A DNA stretch of 8,146 nucleotides from Desulfovibrionaceae bacterium (GTDB lineage Bacteria; Desulfobacterota; Desulfovibrionia; Desulfovibrionales; Desulfovibrionaceae), in the NCBI GenBank assembly GCA_030539415.1, contig JAUNSE010000074.1, forward strand, positions 1-8,146. The letters are read 5' to 3'. The position numbers were made by a program, and so were the translations under genes. The notes under the pieces are model-generated. The model saw nothing but the letters and a program-made list of their open reading frames with translations. It was not told the DNA's origin and did not search any database. Below are positions 6,911 through 8,146 of the stretch, one piece after another. Numbering within the stretch: the stretch's first letter is position 1; the number at the start of each line of letters is the position of its first letter.

Positions 6911-8146
6911 ATGAGCGATCTCAGCCAGCCGGTCTTCACCTTCAGGGTGGACGGCCAGGCGGACGACACCTTCGATGTGGTGCGCTTTTCCGGCACCGAG
7001 GGCCTGTCCCGCCTCTATGCCTTTGATGTCCTGCTTGTCTCCGACAAGGCGGACCTTGACCCTGCCGACATTCTCCAGAGCACGGCCCATCTGAAGATCA
7101 TGCCGCCCTTCGCGCCCGCCGGCGGCCTCGAATACACGGGCATCCTGTCGTCCTTCGAGGTGATGCACCGCATGGGCGACCGGTACATCTATCAGGTCCG
7201 CCTGCAGCACAAGCTGTGGTGGCTGACACTGGTCAAGTCGAACCGCGTCTTTGTGGAGAAGTCCCCGATAGAAGCCTGCACCCAGATCCTGAGCGAGGCG
7301 GATCTGCACGCGTCCGACTACAAGTGGAAGTGCCAGAAGTCCTACAGCAAGCGCGAATTCATCTGCCAGTACGACGAATCCGACTTTGCATTCCTCAGTC
7401 GCTGGCTTGAGAGGCTGGGCATCTACTACTGGTTCGAGCAGACCGACTCCGGTCCGTGCTGCATGCTGTCCGACGCATCCATGACCCACACCCCCCTGCC
7501 GGGAAACGAGACGTGCGACTTTGCCGAGCCCAGCGGTCTCAATCCGGAAAATCCGGGACTGGTCGTCACCGACTTCCGCCAGACCTGCCCGCCCCTGCCC
7601 AAGGAGGTCTGCTTCAAGACCTACAATCCGCAGAAGCCCGACCTGGATCTCACCTGCACGGTCAAGGTCTCCGACAAGGGCCGCGGCACCTTCTACAGAT
7701 ACGGCGACTCCTACGCCACGACGTCGGAAGGCGAGGCGCTGGCCAGAGTGGAGGCGGAATCCCTGCTGGCCGAAGCCAGCGTCTTCAGCGGCCTCTCCCA
7801 CAACCCCGCCCTGCGACCCGGTCACACCTTCACGCTGCGCAGGCATTTCCGCAGCGCCTGGAATCAGCAGTACCTGACCACGGAAGTGACCCACGAGGGC
7901 AGCCAGGCGCGCCTTGTCGCGCGCGCCCTGGCAAGCACCGGCAGATCGGCCTCCCTGACGGACGCGGACAAGCTCTTCTACCGCAGCTCCTTCTCCTGCA
8001 TCCCGGCCTCCACGCAGTACCGGGCCAGGCGCACCACGCCCTGGCCGAGACTGGCGGGCAGCTTCTCGGCCAAGGTTGATGGCGAAGGATCGGCGGCCAC
8101 AGCGCAGCTTGACAGCCAGGGACGATACAAACTCGTCCTTCCCTTT
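6911..8146 (+). CDS. vgrG: VgrG (TssI) T6SS spike protein, 3' end cut by window edge
   Basis: VgrG forms the trimeric spike at the tip of the T6SS tail tube and carries effectors. The frame is open from the ATG to the last base, giving 412 residues with no stop. The start 'PVFTFRVDGQADDTFDVVRF' and 'GTEGLSRLYAFDV' (about residues 28-40) match the gp27-like head of VgrG. The family signature 'YDESDFAFLSRWLERLGIYYWF' is split across about 154-175: YDESDFAFL then RWLERLGIYYWF. Near the visible end, 'FYRSSFSCIPASTQYRA' (about 357-372), 'TTPWPRLAGSFSAKV' (375-389) and 'LDSQGRYKLVLPF' (400-412) mark entry into the gp5-like OB-fold that leads to the needle. Ten Cys residues occur in the visible part (for example Cys183-Cys184), more than typical for VgrG. 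Any C-terminal effector or cargo-binding extension lies beyond the window. It sits downstream of tssM and two accessory genes, which suggests this VgrG is the core-locus spike. Confidence 0.95.
   Translation, partial: MSDLSQPVFTFRVDGQADDTFDVVRFSGTEGLSRLYAFDVLLVSDKADLDPADILQSTAHLKIMPPFAPAGGLEYTGILSSFEVMHRMGDRYIYQVRLQHKLWWLTLVKSNRVFVEKSPIEACTQILSEADLHASDYKWKCQKSYSKREFICQYDESDFAFLSRWLERLGIYYWFEQTDSGPCCMLSDASMTHTPLPGNETCDFAEPSGLNPENPGLVVTDFRQTCPPLPKEVCFKTYNPQKPDLDLTCTVKVSDKGRGTFYRYGDSYATTSEGEALARVEAESLLAEASVFSGLSHNPALRPGHTFTLRRHFRSAWNQQYLTTEVTHEGSQARLVARALASTGRSASLTDADKLFYRSSFSCIPASTQYRARRTTPWPRLAGSFSAKVDGEGSAATAQLDSQGRYKLVLPF

Noticed and set aside
6590..7894. 434-codon minus-strand open frame over the 96-residue gene and vgrG
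   Set aside because: It is antisense to two supported genes and spans their junction; the product looks like a compositional shadow.

Overview
The window is an internal piece of a type VI secretion system (T6SS) locus. All six genes lie on the plus strand, and coding sequence fills almost the whole window. The DNA is GC-rich, and its high G/C at third codon positions produces long antisense shadow ORFs. The gene content shows a Gram-negative bacterium. The composition and divergent T6SS protein sequences would fit a Desulfovibrionaceae-type deltaproteobacterium, but that assignment is an inference and not demonstrated.

Layout: (1) 1-1335, tssK, the baseplate-to-membrane-complex connector, with its first ~20 codons cut off by the window edge. 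(2) 1335-2312, tssL (DotU family), overlapping tssK by one base and carrying an unusual ~100-residue low-complexity insertion. (3) A 91-base gap, the only sizeable one. (4) 2404-5979, tssM (IcmF family), 1191 residues, with intact nucleotide-binding motifs. (5) 5976-6593, a 205-residue protein anchored in the inner membrane, with a GTG start overlapping the tssM stop. Its periplasmic part resembles an AMIN-type (peptidoglycan-binding) beta domain. (6) 6608-6898, an unrecognised 96-residue protein. (7) 6911 to the right edge, the first 412 residues of a VgrG (TssI) spike protein.

The genes form one apparent operon with overlaps of 1 and 4 bases and gaps of 14 and 12 bases; only the tssL-tssM junction is loose. 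TssL and TssM form the inner-membrane part of the trans-envelope complex. TssK joins that complex to the baseplate, and VgrG is the spike loaded on the tail. The two non-canonical genes between tssM and vgrG are the most interesting part. The AMIN-like protein may anchor the complex to the cell wall, a job that a C-terminal OmpA-like domain on TssL does in some systems and that this TssL lacks. The 96-residue protein sits where VgrG loading factors or accessory proteins are often encoded. No tssJ lipoprotein gene is seen here, though it could lie outside the window. No RNA genes, mobile elements, CRISPR arrays or convincing terminators were found.
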